From Streptomyces sp. NBC_01296 (GTDB lineage Bacteria > Actinomycetota > Actinomycetes > Streptomycetales > Streptomycetaceae): DNA of 64,000 nucleotides. A model generated the notes under the pieces. It worked only from the letters and a program-made list of their open reading frames with translations, made no database searches and was not told the DNA's origin. The stretch spans positions 8,122,001 to 8,186,000 of the forward strand of contig NZ_CP130720.1 in assembly GCF_035984415.1 (NCBI RefSeq). Direction: 5' to 3'. Position numbers and translations under genes: made by a program. Below are positions 1-8,229 of the stretch, in pieces. Positions within the stretch are counted from its first letter, which is position 1. Each line of letters starts with the position of its first letter.

Positions 1-1260
1 CCGCAGGTAAGGGAGGTAGGGCACGACCTTGGTCCGGTCCGGGGAGCGGAGGACGGCGTTGATCTCGCGGTAGAAGGCGGACTCGCAGGTGTAGAGGTAG
101 AGCGCGGCGATGGCGTCGGCGGACATGCGGCCGGCGGTCTCGTCCGCCCGGCGCTTGCCGAACTCGTGGGACCTGTCGATCTGCCGGCCGAGCCCGGACA
201 GCACGTCGGCGACCGGGGCGACGGCTTCCTGGAAGTCCATCAGCGGGGTGTCGAACACGCCGGTGATCGCCGGGAGGACGAGCCCCTCGTCCTTTACGCC
301 GGTGAGCCGCTCGAGGTAGAGCTGGTGCAGTTCCATGGTGGACGCGATGAAGGCCCCCATGCGTGCCGCGACGTCCCCGCCCGCACCGCCGGCCCCCGCC
401 GCATCCTCGTTCCACCCCTGGCTGGGCAGCCAGTCGATCGCCTCGGCGCCCAGCGACGCGAGGGCCTCGTTCACCATGCCGAAGTGGTCGCCCTCGCAGA
501 AGATGTCGCCCTGGGCCGCCGGGTTGGGATGATCGATGTGCCGGACCTCGACGTCCGGATACTTCTTCTGGAGCCGCAGGACGATCCTCTTCAGGCTGCG
601 GGCGTGGGCACCCCACCACGCGAACACGACGCCGCGGTCCTCCTCGTCGGCGTCCTGCTTGGCCTTGAGGATCTCCTCGACGATCCGTTCGGCGACGGGC
701 CGCCAGAACGCGGTGTGCCGGTCGGCCCCCATCGCCCCGTCGCCGCTGGCCGTGAGCGAGGCGTTCAGCAGCAGCACGCCCTGTGTGAGCATCGCCTGGA
801 ACCACTCCGGCGGCTGGACCGTGTCCCGCTCCTTCAACAGGGCGCGGACGTCGGCGATGGGTGTCTTCTTGGCGATGCCGTACTTCCACATCGCGGCCGC
901 CTTGATGATGCAGCGGATGCTGACGACCCTGCCGAACTGGCTGTCCTTCCAGTCGTTGAAGGTGTTGTCGAACATGGCTATCCCGGTGGCGCTCTCCGGC
1001 CGCGGGTACGGGTTCTGGCCGAAGACGACGACCTTCCACTTGTGTGGCGGGTTCGGCTTGAGCGCCTGGAAGGTCAGCTCACGGACCGGGACGACCTCCG
1101 GGCTGCGGCCCTGGCCGATGAACCGGGCGGCATCCGGCTGTGCTTCGATGACCGGCTTGAGGAGCGGAAGCCAGGGTTCGCCGCCGCCCTGGAAGAGATC
1201 GGTGAGGCCCAGCGGGTCGTTCGCATCGGGCTGGGCCGGGGTGGTGGTGGCGTCGGTCAT
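1..1260 (-). CDS. UDG-like domain fused to an ADP-ribosyltransferase domain (partial, 3' end off window)
   Basis: 420 codons are open from the ATG at 1260 to the window edge. Residues about 20-260 follow family-1 uracil-DNA glycosylase: GQNPYP at 81-86 (canonical GQDPYH), a QGVLLLNASLT strand, a VVFAWWGAHA strand and HPNP at 244-247 (canonical HPSP). The water-activating Asp is Asn and the motif His is Pro, so ordinary uracil excision is doubtful, while the leucine-loop His is kept. After a roughly 120-residue helical linker, residues 385-405 read ALYLYT..........INAVLR, the first conserved block of ADP-ribosyltransferase (ART) exoenzymes; the rest of the ART domain lies outside. It sits 73 bp downstream of a macrodomain gene on the same strand, probably one operon. 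Inference: the UDG fold presents DNA or a base to the ART. The UDG relationship is strong; the ART call rests on one block. Confidence 0.8.
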   Translation of the reverse strand, partial: MTDATTTPAQPDANDPLGLTDLFQGGGEPWLPLLKPVIEAQPDAARFIGQGRSPEVVPVRELTFQALKPNPPHKWKVVVFGQNPYPRPESATGIAMFDNTFNDWKDSQFGRVVSIRCIIKAAAMWKYGIAKKTPIADVRALLKERDTVQPPEWFQAMLTQGVLLLNASLTASGDGAMGADRHTAFWRPVAERIVEEILKAKQDADEEDRGVVFAWWGAHARSLKRIVLRLQKKYPDVEVRHIDHPNPAAQGDIFCEGDHFGMVNEALASLGAEAIDWLPSQGWNEDAAGAGGAGGDVAARMGAFIASTMELHQLYLERLTGVKDEGLVLPAITGVFDTPLMDFQEAVAPVADVLSGLGRQIDRSHEFGKRRADETAGRMSADAIAALYLYTCESAFYREINAVLRSPDRTKVVPYLPYLR

Positions 1261-1333
1261 GGGCGAAGGGCTCCCGGTCGTCGTACCTGAGGGGTGGTGG
1301 GGGCCGGCATGCTGACCGGCGGTGTGCACGGGA

Positions 1334-2011
1334 TCAGCGGCGAAAGGAATGCCCTTTCGGTGGCACGATGCGCACCCGCTCCGTGGCCGGCGCGTTCTCG
1401 ATGCCGTCGAGCTGCGCGGTGATCGTGGCGCGCAGCTGGTCGTCGTCCTCGAACCAGTGGTCGTGGAAGAGCGTGAAGCCGGTCCACATCAGGTTGGCGC
1501 ACACCCGGGCCGGCACCCGGCCCGTCTGCGCGCCCATCCCGACCAGAGCCACCGAGCGGATGCTGCCCGGCACCTGACGGTTCTGCCGGTGGACGGCCTG
1601 GAACGCCGCGGCGCACGCCAGGGCCACGTTCAGCGTGTCCTTCACGTTCTGCGAGGACTGCACCATGGTGGGCGTCGATATCAGGAACCGCGGGACGGTC
1701 GCACCGGAAGGGACGCAGACGGCGCTCCCCACCGGCAGGGTTCCGGCGAACCGGTCGCGGATCGCCCGCTGCACGCGCAGCTGGATGCCGGCCCCGAGGT
1801 GCCGCTTGATGACGGCGTCGACCCCGCCGTCCATCCGGCCGAGGGAGTTGGTCGGGGTGACCCACGCATCGACGTCCTCGTCGAGGATCGAACCCCTGCG
1901 GATCTCGATCCCGGGGGTGTCCGCGAACGCCGCCCGCCACGCCTCCACCACACGCTCGTTGACGTCGGTCAACACCACCCTGAGCACGGGCTGCACACGG
2001 TTCTCGGTCAT
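1334..2011 (-). CDS. Macrodomain protein (ADP-ribose binding or hydrolysis)
   Basis: 225 residues. The macrodomain signature is clear: VTPTNSLGRMDGGVD at 51-65 corresponds to the NAAN...GGGVD loop, and a late GMGAQTGRVP block forms the phosphate loop. Macrodomains bind ADP-ribose and many remove it from proteins or DNA. The ATG at 2011 was chosen because AGGAG lies 7 nt upstream and homology starts there; the longer upstream reading has no support. The next gene on the strand is the UDG/ART fusion, so the macrodomain is the expected reversing or antidote activity, as in DarT/DarG (analogy, not homology). A DNA-damage-type promoter lies about 40 bp upstream. Confidence 0.88.
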   Translation of the reverse strand: MTENRVQPVLRVVLTDVNERVVEAWRAAFADTPGIEIRRGSILDEDVDAWVTPTNSLGRMDGGVDAVIKRHLGAGIQLRVQRAIRDRFAGTLPVGSAVCVPSGATVPRFLISTPTMVQSSQNVKDTLNVALACAAAFQAVHRQNRQVPGSIRSVALVGMGAQTGRVPARVCANLMWTGFTLFHDHWFEDDDQLRATITAQLDGIENAPATERVRIVPPKGHSFRR

Positions 2012-2051
2012 CGTCCACTCCTGTCGGGAAACGGCCCTTCCAACACCCCCG

Positions 2052-2074
2052 ACGCTATCGGCCACCACTGACAA
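2052..2074 (-). promoter_or_regulatory. PafBC/RecA-NDp-type DNA-damage promoter
   Basis: On the minus strand TTGTCAGTGG (2065-2074) is followed after 7 nt by TAGCGT (2052-2057). TTGTCAGTGG with a TAG-containing -10 is the actinobacterial LexA-independent damage promoter (RecA-NDp, PafBC-dependent). It lies about 40 bp before the macrodomain start, so the macrodomain-UDG/ART operon should be induced by DNA damage. Confidence 0.8.
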
Positions 2075-2259
2075 CGCCGTGGCAGGAAGAGGGCAATGAC
2101 GTCCCATCACGGCGCCGTGCGCGGCGCGGCTTCGGAGTCGGGTGCGGCTACGGGAAGAGGACACGCCGGGCAGCGGCACGGCCACGTGCCGAGCCCCGGG
2201 GGAGGACATACTGAGCGGGGCGGTCATCGGACGGCTCCACGCCTAGACCAAGTGGCGGC

Positions 2260-2919
2260 ATGCGCGAAATCACCTTCACGGCTTCGAGGAGACTCACGGC
2301 CGGAGGCTTGCTCTGGGTGTCATTGGTTCAGATTTTCGTGGTGAACAATCTGATCGTCCTTCCGCATGCCTCGAGTCGGAACCTGGAAGAGCACATCATC
2401 TCGGCGCTCGGAGTCACCCGGTGCGGTCTCATCGGGGGGTTCCGCTTCTGCTCGCCCTGGCACGAGGCCGCGGACATCGCCTGGGTCGCCGGAGGGGTGT
2501 CCCTCACCGCGGCCGCGGTGCTCAACATGGTGATCTTTCCGGCAGGCCGTCGCAGGAACCTCACGTTCGGCGTATTGGCCGTCAGCGGACTGGGACTCGT
2601 GTCCACCGGCTTCAATCCCTACAACCTCCGTCCGACCGTGCATCTCCTGTCCGCCGGAACGTGCTTCTTCTGCGGGGCTGTGGGCGTGCTGCTCCTGGGA
2701 GGCATGCTCCGGCAGGCGCGCCGGCCGTACTGGGGCGCCGCCGGCATCGTGTGCGGCGTGACCTCCATCGTCTCGGCCACGCTCACGGCGCTGAGACCGG
2801 ACCCCGGGGTCCAAGGGCTGTTCGAGCGGATCGCTGCCTGGCCCAGCGTGGTGTGGATCATCTGGACCGGGGCGTTCATCCTCGTCTTCACGCGGCGGGC
2901 AGCCCGGGACCGTCAGTGA
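2260..2919 (+). CDS. DUF998 family membrane protein
   Basis: 219 residues with about six hydrophobic segments, for example residues 14-34, 70-90, 98-118, 130-148, 155-175 and 192-210. The STGFNPYNLRP segment between the third and fourth helices is typical of DUF998 proteins, whose function is unknown. The start follows a short purine-rich stretch. Its stop overlaps the convergent MFS gene by a few bases. Confidence 0.75.
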   Translation: MREITFTASRRLTAGGLLWVSLVQIFVVNNLIVLPHASSRNLEEHIISALGVTRCGLIGGFRFCSPWHEAADIAWVAGGVSLTAAAVLNMVIFPAGRRRNLTFGVLAVSGLGLVSTGFNPYNLRPTVHLLSAGTCFFCGAVGVLLLGGMLRQARRPYWGAAGIVCGVTSIVSATLTALRPDPGVQGLFERIAAWPSVVWIIWTGAFILVFTRRAARDRQ

Positions 2920-4586
2920 TGCGTCGGCTCCTGCAGGCTCTCCTCCGCCTCTGTGACCTGGCCCGTCACCCGCGTCCCCGGGTGCAGCAGTGTGCACAGG
3001 TACGCCACGCCCAGGGCGATGGACATGCCGTAGAAGACCCACTGGTTGGCCTCGGCGAAGTCCATGTGGACGGCCTGGAAGGCGCTCCGCATCAGCGTGG
3101 AGGTCGGCCCGCCGTCGGTGGGACTGCGGTCGTCCGGGTGACCGGTGACCGCCTCCGCGATGTTGCGGGCCGCACCCTGGACTTGCGCCTCCGGCAGGCC
3201 CCTCGCGGTGAGTGTTTCCGCGACCCGGCTGGTCATGACATGGGTGAGGAGCGTGCCGAACACCGCCATGCCCAGCGCCCCGGCGTAGTTGCGCACGGTC
3301 TGGGTGACACCGGTGACCTCTCCGTACGAGGCGCCGATCGCCCGGTTCACGGCGTCGGTGGAGGCCGGGGAGAGCACGAGGCCCATGCCGGCTCCGGCGA
3401 GGCAGGCGTAGGGCCACTGGTCGTGGGCCGACAGGTCCGTCAGTTTCGCCGCCCACAGGGCGAATCCCACACAGCCGAGCGCCGTGCCGAGCTTCATCGT
3501 GGGCCGGGCACCGTGCTTGTCGAGGATCCTGCCGCCCCACTGGGCCGAGAGGCCGAACCCGGCGAAGAAGTACAGCACGTAGAGCGCGGCCTGGTGGGGC
3601 GACGAGCTCAGCGAGATCTGCGCGTACACCGAGGCGAAGAACAACACGGGGACGAACGCCAGCATCGAGAAGAAGAGCACGAGAGTGTCGGCCGCGAATG
3701 CCCGGTCACGGAAGACGCGCAGCTTGATGAGCGGTTCGTCGGTGCGCATTTCGTACCAGCAGAAGATCGCGAGCACGAAGAGCCCGCCGATGATGCAGCC
3801 CCAGGTGGGCAGGCCGGTCCAGCCCCAGGCGGATGACTGCTGGATCCCGAGGACGCTCAGCCCCATACCGGTGGCGATGAGCACGGCGCCCGGCACGTCG
3901 AGGCGTTCACGCCGCCGGGCGTCGGGGATCCGGGCGAGGGTGGTCAGGACGAGCGCGACGACGGCCACGGGGACGTTGACCCAGAAGATGGCCCGCCAGG
4001 TCCAGGCGGTCAGCCAACCGCCGAGCAGCGGTCCGAGCGCGGTGAGCGCGCCGGCGAGGACGAAGAACAGGGCCAGCGCCCGGCCCCGTTTGTCGACGGG
4101 GACGACGGAGACGACGACGGCGAGGGCGGCGGGGAACACCAGCGCCGCGCCCAGCCCCTGGGTGGCCCGGAAGATGATCAGCCAGCTCTCGGCGAAGTCT
4201 CCGGACGGCACCGAGCCGCAGAGCACGGATGAGACGACGAAGACGAGGGTGCCCGCCACCACCATCCGGCGGTGCCCGAAGACGTCGGCGAGCCGCCCGC
4301 CGAGCGCGAAGAACGCGGCGAGCGCGAGCAGATACGCGTTGACCACCCGCTGCATTCCGGAGGACGAGAGGCCGAGTTCCTCGACGATGCTGGGGGCGGC
4401 GATGCTGACGATCGTCTGGTCCACAAAGATCATCGCGACGGCGAAGACCATGGCTGCGAGGGCGAGTGTCTGGTTCGTGGCCGTGCCTTGCCGGCCGGAC
4501 AGCCACGGCGTGGTTCCGCGTTGCCCGCCGTTTCCACGCGGAGCACCATGGGGGGAGCCCCCGGCGGCGCTCCCTCTGCCCTTCAC
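2913..4586 (-). CDS. DHA2-family MFS drug/H+ antiporter
   Basis: About 557 residues with 14 predicted membrane helices. The D(Q)TIV segment in helix 1, the GGRLADVFGHRR loop (motif A) and the GP.LGG.L motif C region identify the DHA2 (14-TMS) efflux group. It should export a hydrophobic compound across the cytoplasmic membrane using the proton gradient. A GTG at 4586 follows GGGAGG by 9 nt; an in-frame ATG at 4595 directly abuts the same Shine-Dalgarno, and reading can extend to 4661. It is divergent from the nitrobindin-like gene, and no dedicated regulator adjoins it. Confidence 0.85.
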   Translation of the reverse strand: MKGRGSAAGGSPHGAPRGNGGQRGTTPWLSGRQGTATNQTLALAAMVFAVAMIFVDQTIVSIAAPSIVEELGLSSSGMQRVVNAYLLALAAFFALGGRLADVFGHRRMVVAGTLVFVVSSVLCGSVPSGDFAESWLIIFRATQGLGAALVFPAALAVVVSVVPVDKRGRALALFFVLAGALTALGPLLGGWLTAWTWRAIFWVNVPVAVVALVLTTLARIPDARRRERLDVPGAVLIATGMGLSVLGIQQSSAWGWTGLPTWGCIIGGLFVLAIFCWYEMRTDEPLIKLRVFRDRAFAADTLVLFFSMLAFVPVLFFASVYAQISLSSSPHQAALYVLYFFAGFGLSAQWGGRILDKHGARPTMKLGTALGCVGFALWAAKLTDLSAHDQWPYACLAGAGMGLVLSPASTDAVNRAIGASYGEVTGVTQTVRNYAGALGMAVFGTLLTHVMTSRVAETLTARGLPEAQVQGAARNIAEAVTGHPDDRSPTDGGPTSTLMRSAFQAVHMDFAEANQWVFYGMSIALGVAYLCTLLHPGTRVTGQVTEAEESLQEPTHH

Positions 4587-4759
4587 AATCCTCATCCTCC
4601 CTGCCGGAGAGCCGGTCCGCACGCCGATGGGGCGGCCGCAGTCCGCCGGGGAAGGGCGCATCGGCCGTCTTGCGGCCTGGCAGGCTGTGTGCGTGCAGGA
4701 TCCGGAATCGATGGCCCGGGCTGCACGCCGCCCCGTTCGCCGACACAGACAAGGTGACC

Positions 4760-5302
4760 ATGTTCGATCCGGTGCAGGACAATCCGTACCCCGACACCCA
4801 TACCCTCGGCGAAGGCCCGGAGCCGCACCCGCTGTTGAGGCCGGTGCTGGGGCTGGTGGGGCGCTGGCACGGCCGGGGGGAGGGCCAGTACCCCACGCTG
4901 GAACGAGATTTCCGCTACGAGCAGGAGCTCGTCTTCAGCCACGACGGGCGCCCCTTCCTGCGTTACGAGGCGCGCGCCTGGCTGGTCGACGAGTCCGGGG
5001 CTGCTGTCCGGCCTGCCGGTCGGGAGGCCGGCTGGTGGCGGGTGACGCCGGAGGCGGGCCTGGAGGTCGTCCTCGCCCACCCCACCGGGATCGTCGAGAC
5101 GTACGTCGGCACGGTGTCCGGTACGGAGATCGAGATCGGGACGAAGGACGTGGCGCTGACGCCGCTGGCCAAGGAGGTCACCGGGACGCGCCGCCGCTAC
5201 AGCCTCGACGGCGACCTGCTGACGGTGGTGCACGACATGGCGGCGGTGGGGCAGCCGCTCCAGCACCACCTGACCACGCGGCTGCGGCGCCGCTCTTCCT
5301 GA
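4760..5302 (+). CDS. FABP family / nitrobindin-like heme-binding beta-barrel protein
   Basis: 180 residues, the usual length for the actinobacterial FABP/THAP4-like family. The N-terminal GRWHGRGEG glycine-rich strand, HPTGIVE in the middle and MAAVGQPLQHHL near the end match nitrobindins, in which the C-terminal His (here 169 or 170) ligates heme. Such proteins bind ferric heme and react with NO or peroxynitrite. AAGG precedes the ATG closely. The reading frame stays open upstream to 4466, but homology begins at MFDPV. It is monocistronic. Confidence 0.85.
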   Translation: MFDPVQDNPYPDTHTLGEGPEPHPLLRPVLGLVGRWHGRGEGQYPTLERDFRYEQELVFSHDGRPFLRYEARAWLVDESGAAVRPAGREAGWWRVTPEAGLEVVLAHPTGIVETYVGTVSGTEIEIGTKDVALTPLAKEVTGTRRRYSLDGDLLTVVHDMAAVGQPLQHHLTTRLRRRSS

Positions 5303-5337
5303 CCGCCCGGGCGGGCTGCCGGTGCCGGGCGGTCAGG
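5298..5337. terminator. Bidirectional hairpin terminator
   Basis: Perfect 13-bp arms, CCTGACCGCCCGG (5298-5310) and CCGGGCGGTCAGG (5325-5337), with a 14-nt loop. It overlaps both stop regions of the convergent FABP and SDR genes. Confidence 0.75.
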
Positions 5338-6091
5338 CGGAGGAGCCGCTGTCGATGACCAGGTCGTGGCCGACCACGGAACCCGCCGCGGACGAGGCGA
5401 GGTAGAGGACCGCGGCCGCGACCTCCTCGGCCTCCGCGACGCGGCCGAGCGGGTTCTCGTGCTTGACCCGCTCCACACGGTCGGCCTCCGTTTCGCCCGG
5501 CCGCAGGGACATGGGCGCGGCGGAGGTTCCCGGGCTGACCGCGTTGATGCGCACGCCGTCGCGGATGTGGTCCAGGGCGGCTGCGCGGGTCAGCGCGGAG
5601 ACGGCGGCCTTGGAGGTGATGTACGCGGCGGCGTTCGGGATGCGGGCGTGGGCGCCCAGGTTCGAGGAGATGTTGACGATGGCGCCGCCGCCGTTCTCCC
5701 GCATGTGGGCGATCTCGTGCTTCATGGCCAGCCAGACGCCGGTGACGTTCGTGTGCAGTACCGCGTCCCAGTCCTCCGCGGCGATGTCGCCGGCGGGTAC
5801 CGTTCCGCGGAATATCCCGGCGTTGTTGACGGCGACGTCCAGCCTGCCGAACCGTGCGACGGTCTCCTGGACGAGAGCGGCCAGTTGGGCGGAATCGGTG
5901 ACGTCGGCGGTCACCGCCTCGGCGGTGCCGCCGGCCGCCCGGACGAGGCGCACGGTCTCGTCGAGGGAGGCCGCGGTCCGGCCCGCGGCGACCACACGGG
6001 CGCCTTCGGCGGCGAAGGCGAGCGCGATCGCCCGGCCGAGGCCGGATCCGGCGCCGGTGACGAGGACGGACGCGTCGGTGAAACGGTTCAT
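5333..6091 (-). CDS. SDR family NAD(P)-dependent oxidoreductase
   Basis: 252 residues, the classical SDR length. TGAGSGLG (12-19) is the cofactor loop, NNAG follows near 90, SSN supplies the active-site Ser and Y..SK the catalytic Tyr/Lys. It ends in a C-terminal VVGHDLVIDSG segment. The substrate is unknown. A perfect 12-bp palindrome about 180 bp upstream recurs as a near copy just before the adjacent TetR gene on the same strand, suggesting this TetR controls it. Confidence 0.88.
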   Translation of the reverse strand: MNRFTDASVLVTGAGSGLGRAIALAFAAEGARVVAAGRTAASLDETVRLVRAAGGTAEAVTADVTDSAQLAALVQETVARFGRLDVAVNNAGIFRGTVPAGDIAAEDWDAVLHTNVTGVWLAMKHEIAHMRENGGGAIVNISSNLGAHARIPNAAAYITSKAAVSALTRAAALDHIRDGVRINAVSPGTSAAPMSLRPGETEADRVERVKHENPLGRVAEAEEVAAAVLYLASSAAGSVVGHDLVIDSGSSA

Positions 6092-6272
6092 GGCGGTGGC
6101 TCCTTGTGCGGGCGTCGGTGGGGAGTGCTGTGGGAGAGGACCGTGGGAAGGCTGCCGTCACTCCCGGGTGGGGCGGCGGCCAGTCCCCCCGCGGTGACGG
6201 TGCGGGGGGAGCGGGATGGTGGTGGCGTTGGAGGTCGTGCTCCTGCCCACGTCCTTCCCTCTCCTGATACTT

Positions 6273-6284
6273 GACCGATCGGTC
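6273..6284. promoter_or_regulatory. Candidate TetR operator (copy 1)
   Basis: GACCGATCGGTC is a perfect 12-bp palindrome between the TetR gene and the SDR start. A one-mismatch copy lies at 6971-6982, immediately upstream of the TetR gene. Matching sites at a regulator and its neighbour suggest autoregulation and control of the SDR. Confidence 0.55.
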
Positions 6285-6362
6285 TATTATTCGGGCGTGC
6301 GGAAGGGAACCGGGCGGCTCCTCCGTGGGCGTCGCGGTCGGTTCGGATCGGATCGGATCGGT

Positions 6363-6947
6363 TCAGTCCAGCAGGGACAGAGCCTGCTCGGCCGCGTCCC
6401 GTACGCGGGTGGGATCGGCCGAGGCCTTCCCGACGACCCGCACCCCCTGGAGCAGGACCAGGAGCATCCGGGCCAGAGCGCGCGGGTCGCGCTCGGGAGG
6501 CAGCTCGCCCTGCGCCTGTGCCCGGACGAGCGCCGCGTGCAGCAGCGTCTCCAGCCGGTCCCAGCTGGACTCGACCCGGCGGGCCGCCACGGAATCGTGA
6601 GCGCCCAGCTCGGCGGCGGTGTTGGTGATGAAGCAGCCGTTCAGCCGCTCCTCCGGTGAGGCGGCCTCGGTGGCGAAGCGGCGCACGACGGTCCGTACCG
6701 CCGGCAGGGCCGGTCCCGGCCCGGACAGGTCGGCGAAGAGCCGTGGGTCGACGGACTGCGCGTACCGGTCCAGCGCCTTGAGGTAGAGCTCGTGCTTGCT
6801 GCCGAACGTCGCGTAGATGCTCGCCCGGCCGATGCCGAGGTGTTCGACGAGGTCCGTCACCGACGTCGCTTCGTAGCCGCGCCGCCAGAACAGCTCGAGG
6901 GCCGACTGAAGCGCTGCGTCCGGATCGAATTCTTTGGTCCTGGCCAT
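6363..6947 (-). CDS. TetR/AcrR family transcriptional regulator
   Basis: 194 residues from the ATG at 6947 (an ATG at 6959 is also in frame). The N-terminal helix-turn-helix is canonical: FWRRGYEATSVTDLVEHLG..RASIYATFGSK. The C-terminal ligand domain has the GCFITNTAAELG segment common in the SoxR/YxaF-like TetR group. It lies upstream of the SDR on the same strand, with palindromic candidate operators before both genes. Its effector is unknown. Confidence 0.88.
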   Translation of the reverse strand: MARTKEFDPDAALQSALELFWRRGYEATSVTDLVEHLGIGRASIYATFGSKHELYLKALDRYAQSVDPRLFADLSGPGPALPAVRTVVRRFATEAASPEERLNGCFITNTAAELGAHDSVAARRVESSWDRLETLLHAALVRAQAQGELPPERDPRALARMLLVLLQGVRVVGKASADPTRVRDAAEQALSLLD

Positions 6948-6970
6948 GAACAAGATCATAGAGCTATTTG

Positions 6971-6982
6971 GAACGATCGGTC
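6971..6982. promoter_or_regulatory. Candidate TetR operator (copy 2)
   Basis: GAACGATCGGTC matches the 6273-6284 palindrome with one change. It sits in the 33-bp gap before the TetR gene and touches the stop codon of the preceding secreted-protein gene. It is probably the autoregulatory site. Confidence 0.5.
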
Positions 6983-7976
6983 AATATACCGGCCGCCGGT
7001 CGGGACAGCCGGCCGCGGGAGTGTCGTGGGTGAGCGCGCAGACCATCTGCTCGCCGCGTCCGTGGTCGGGGTAGGTCGTGATCAGCTCTGCCGTGAAGTC
7101 CTTCCACTGGCGGGCGATGTCCTGGGTGGCGAGCGCGGTGGCCCGCTGAAAGTTGCCGTTCGTCGAGCGCGGGGCGGCTTCGGTGTCCTTGTTGAGGGTG
7201 GGGGTGTGCTCGATGCGTCCGGCGCAGTCGGTGGGCTTGACACCGGTCGACTCGAAGTCCGGATAGCAGCCGGTGGTCAGGTCCTCGGGAAACAGGCCGA
7301 CGGCCTCCTTCGTCCAGTCGGCGTCGTTCATGGAGCCGTAGCGGCGGATGTCGAGGAACGGCGCGATGTCGGTGCGGTTCAGTCCGGGTGGATTGGCCGT
7401 GCCGATGGGGTCGGCGCCGGCCCTGTCGGACCAGTTGCCGTGCGCGTAGAAGTCCTCGATCGGGTGCCAGCCTCGGCCGAGCTGCTCCAGGACGCTGCAC
7501 TTGGCGCGTCCCGCCCTCCCGTTCCACGTGCAGGGGGAGGCCAGGTCGCTCTGGCCCGCGATGATCCTGCCCCGGGAGTCGACCAGTCCGTCGGCATGGC
7601 GGACGGCAGCCCGCAGGCGGGCGACGGAGCCGCGGATGCAGGCGAGCAGCTCGGTGTTCGCCTCGTCGCGGGTGCGGGGGTGCGCGGACGCGTGTCGCGA
7701 GGCGAGGTGATCGGCGTTGTCGCAGTGCAGGGGGCCGAGCTTGAAGTAGTCGCCCTGGTCGTCGGCCACGATCGCCCCGTCGCGCGAGTCGGCCATCGCC
7801 GTCAACGACCTGGGCTCCCACTGCAGGGCGGCGCGAGTGATCTTCTCGTGGTTGCCCCCGGTGAACGCTTGCGCCGGACCGGCCGGAAGCAGGATCGGAC
7901 ATGCTCCGCAGGCGAGCGAGGCGAGCGAGACGAGCGCGGTAGCGGGCAGTCGCCGGACGTATGCGGAGGCGTGCAT
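6981..7976 (-). CDS. Secreted Het-C/CinY-like protein
   Basis: 331 residues. A Sec signal peptide ends at about AQA37 (Arg-rich start, hydrophobic 10-30). The mature protein begins with GNHEKIT and carries GRGWHPIEDFYAHGNW in the middle, which resembles the His/Asp metal site of Het-C and zinc-phospholipase-like secreted proteins (CinY-type in actinomycetes). Several Cys suggest disulfides outside the cell. GGAGG 7 nt before the ATG at 7976 fixes the start; a longer reading to 8009 lacks such a site. The enzymatic activity is unproven. Only 33 bp separate it from the downstream TetR, so they may be cotranscribed. Confidence 0.65.
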   Translation of the reverse strand: MHASAYVRRLPATALVSLASLACGACPILLPAGPAQAFTGGNHEKITRAALQWEPRSLTAMADSRDGAIVADDQGDYFKLGPLHCDNADHLASRHASAHPRTRDEANTELLACIRGSVARLRAAVRHADGLVDSRGRIIAGQSDLASPCTWNGRAGRAKCSVLEQLGRGWHPIEDFYAHGNWSDRAGADPIGTANPPGLNRTDIAPFLDIRRYGSMNDADWTKEAVGLFPEDLTTGCYPDFESTGVKPTDCAGRIEHTPTLNKDTEAAPRSTNGNFQRATALATQDIARQWKDFTAELITTYPDHGRGEQMVCALTHDTPAAGCPDRRPVY

Positions 7977-8119
7977 CACGAGACCTCCAGAAACCTCGCA
8001 ATAGGGCATAAATGGTACCCGTGGGTGCCGGAAGGGGGTCGTCGCCGGGAGTGATGCGGCGAACCAGTGAGGCTCGTATGCTCGAAGTGATCGAAATGAC
8101 GACTTGGCGACCCTCAGGG

Positions 8120-8156
8120 CCCTGACCGGCCCTGACCGCCGCCGGGCCGGTCAGGG
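8120..8156. other. Strong hairpin in a divergent intergenic region
   Basis: CCCTGACCGGCCC (8120-8132) pairs perfectly with GGGCCGGTCAGGG (8144-8156). No gene ends here: the Het-C-like gene starts to the left and the amidotransferase to the right. It may therefore be a leader structure or protein-binding site rather than a terminator. No poly-T follows. Confidence 0.45.
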
Positions 8157-8229
8157 GGGCGGGCTGTAGGCCGCGCGCTCAGCGGAATCGTGGCTTCCGG
8201 CAGGCGCTCACCCGGGAAGGGGATCAACC

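Noticed and set aside
6340..6365. Tandem GGATC/GATCG triplication
   Set aside because: Only three 5-bp units beside the TetR stop; no partner sites or function visible.
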